Of a DNA stretch of 64,000 nucleotides, positions 62,860-64,000 are shown piece by piece. The position numbers and the translations under genes were made by a program. This DNA comes from an uncultured Poribacteria bacterium (GTDB lineage Bacteria > Poribacteria > WGA-4E > WGA-3G). A model generated the notes under the pieces. That model ran no database searches. It was not told the origin of the DNA and saw only the letters and a program-made list of their open reading frames with translations. The stretch is from assembly GCA_951828515.1 (NCBI GenBank), contig OX639992.1:2830217-2894216 (forward strand), given 5' to 3'. Within the stretch, counting starts at the first letter, position 1, and each line of letters begins with the position of its first letter.

Positions 62860-63000
62860 GTTTGTAACACAAACCGTTAGTTTGTGTCAGCCCCTGTACT
62901 CATAAAAACTGCAGTTGCGACAGAAAAATCCTATATGGTATAATAGATAACACCGCCTGACAATGTAACCGCAAAACTTTGAGGAATACCAAAACCGAAT

Positions 63001-63483
63001 GTGGTGAAAGATAAAACGTGCGGGTTGAAGGTGCCCTTGAAAGCGTTTCTGCGCAAAAATCGAGAATTTTGGAAAACGGGAAAAACGAACTTTGCCCTTA
63101 CCGTCGGTCTGATACTCGGAAGCCTCTTTTTAGGCTATGCTATCTATCAGGAAATAAATGCCGGGTGGAAGGGATATAAATCATTGCGTATCGTAATAAC
63201 CGACACATCAGTATTTGTCCCTGTTGGCGGATTAATTGCTGGTGTTTTAACACTCATAGGAGATTTAATGATGTTATGGTCAGACCGATCGGAGAAACGG
63301 ATTCAAGAAGCTGCTGCAAAAGCCGCTGCGGAAGCCGCTGCGGAAGCCGCTGTGAAAGCGAAAGCCGAAGGTATTGAAGAAGGCAAGGCAGAACTCGCGC
63401 AAAAGGTGATCGCTTGGAACATCCGCCGGATGGAGGCAGAAAGGAAAGGTGAACCTTTCAACGAACCGCCGCCAACCGAGTAG
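63001..63483 (+). CDS. two-helix membrane protein with coil and EPPPTE tail, paralog 3
   Basis: 160 residues from a GTG at 63001 (second GTG immediately after). REFWKTGKTNFAL leads into two membrane segments (~32-52, ~72-98) separated by NAGWKGYKSL. An Ala/Glu coil with tandem AAAEAAAEAA and a C-terminal GEPFNEPPPTE follow. The paralogs at 29359 and 45664 share the segment order. It precedes rimI by 23 bp on the same strand. Confidence 0.7.
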   Translation: MVKDKTCGLKVPLKAFLRKNREFWKTGKTNFALTVGLILGSLFLGYAIYQEINAGWKGYKSLRIVITDTSVFVPVGGLIAGVLTLIGDLMMLWSDRSEKRIQEAAAKAAAEAAAEAAVKAKAEGIEEGKAELAQKVIAWNIRRMEAERKGEPFNEPPPTE

Positions 63484-63506
63484 GGCACAGTCCGAAAGAT
63501 ACAAAA

Positions 63507-63986
63507 ATGGCGACCCAAAACCCGCTCCCAAATCTCACCTTTAAACCGATGCGCTTGTGTGATCTGCAGGAGATAATAAAAATCGAAAACGAGTGCTTTG
63601 AGGATCCATGGAGCGAAACTTATTACGCATTGTCTCTGAAGCGACCCCGGTCGTACGAGTATTTTTATCTGGCACGGCGCGAGAACATCATCGTCGGTTA
63701 CATCGTGTTCAGTGTTCTCCATGAGGAGGCACATATCCTGAACCTCGCCGTACCGGTTGCCTATCGGCGACAGGGCATCGGTAAATATCTGATCGCCTCA
63801 GCCTTGGAAATGATACAGACGCATGATGGACGCGAAATTTTCTTGGAAGTCGCCGTCAGCAATCTACCCGCGCAGTATCTCTACCGACAGTTCGGGTTCC
63901 GCATCTGTGGCATCCGAAAAAACTACTACGGACGTTATAAAGACGCTTACGTTTTCCGAAAAGGAGTAGAAATTCATGCTGTTTAA
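63507..63986 (+). CDS. rimI: ribosomal-protein-S18-alanine N-acetyltransferase-like GNAT
   Basis: 159 residues. GNAT fold: MRLCDLQEIIKIENECFEDPWSE, acetyl-CoA loop VAYRRQGIGKYLI, and FLEVAVSNLPAQYLYRQFGF with the NxxAxxLYxxxGF motif typical of RimI. It acetylates the N-terminus of S18 or other proteins. The start ATG at 63507 follows a Shine-Dalgarno-poor region. Confidence 0.9.
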   Translation: MATQNPLPNLTFKPMRLCDLQEIIKIENECFEDPWSETYYALSLKRPRSYEYFYLARRENIIVGYIVFSVLHEEAHILNLAVPVAYRRQGIGKYLIASALEMIQTHDGREIFLEVAVSNLPAQYLYRQFGFRICGIRKNYYGRYKDAYVFRKGVEIHAV

Positions 63987-64000
63987 CCTATTAAGTCAAA

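Overview
The window looks like a chromosomal piece of an uncultured, Gram-negative-type bacterium of roughly 50% GC. Envelope lipoproteins (a lipobox OmpA-like protein, Lgt itself), a secreted protein with a FlgD/T9SS-type C-terminal tail, lamin-tail-domain surface proteins, a divergent sulfatase and a high load of dispersed palindromes together fit Candidatus Poribacteria or a close relative. That assignment is inference from remembered family patterns and not the result of a search. No rRNA, tRNA, CRISPR array or phage module was seen.

Layout. 1-4.1 kb: a DUF4398-type fragment, an OmpA-type lipoprotein, a small unknown gene and guaA. 4.2-12.5 kb (minus): a class V aminotransferase, a 1568-residue TPR protein, and an ECF sigma/anti-sigma pair. 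12.6-15.3 kb: an Ig-like lipoprotein with a structured leader, and dprA. 15.5-18.5 kb: a REP-flanked RAYT fossil, livG-livF, a coiled-coil membrane protein and lgt. 19-23.3 kb: a sulfotransferase-like gene, an intact four-helix-bundle gene and a UPF0182 membrane protein. 23.6-41.2 kb is the accessory core: a RAYT inside inverted REP arrays, three paralogous lamin-tail surface proteins, a Y1 transposase beside a 50-bp tandem array, an Rpn-type nuclease-like gene and long gene-free stretches packed with nested repeats. 41.4-46.1 kb: a 1346-residue secreted protein and a small membrane protein. 46.3-53.1 kb: a redoxin/cytochrome/copper-monooxygenase-like fusion, a BrkB-type protein, a methyltransferase, a second RAYT, a dsRNA-binding-domain gene next to rpsU, and a TauE-like permease with an apparent ATC start. 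53.4-64 kb: a Gfo/Idh/MocA oxidoreductase, groES-groEL, a GT9 glycosyltransferase, a lipoprotein-metallopeptidase-sulfatase-aminotransferase minus-strand cluster, and rimI.

The unifying theme is a dense population of short palindromes. At least six stem families share a 5' GTAG(G) plus a stem whose two arms change together while the loop stays fixed. Three intact single-tyrosine HUH transposase genes and one fossil each sit beside a different palindrome family. The palindromes have entered protein-coding genes in frame, supplied gene ends, and been invaded by a TIR element and by a 20-bp module. The second theme is a lamin-tail surface-protein cluster with diverged N-terminal domains, near-identical C-terminal halves, several sigma70-type promoters upstream and a conserved structured leader of about 310 nt.
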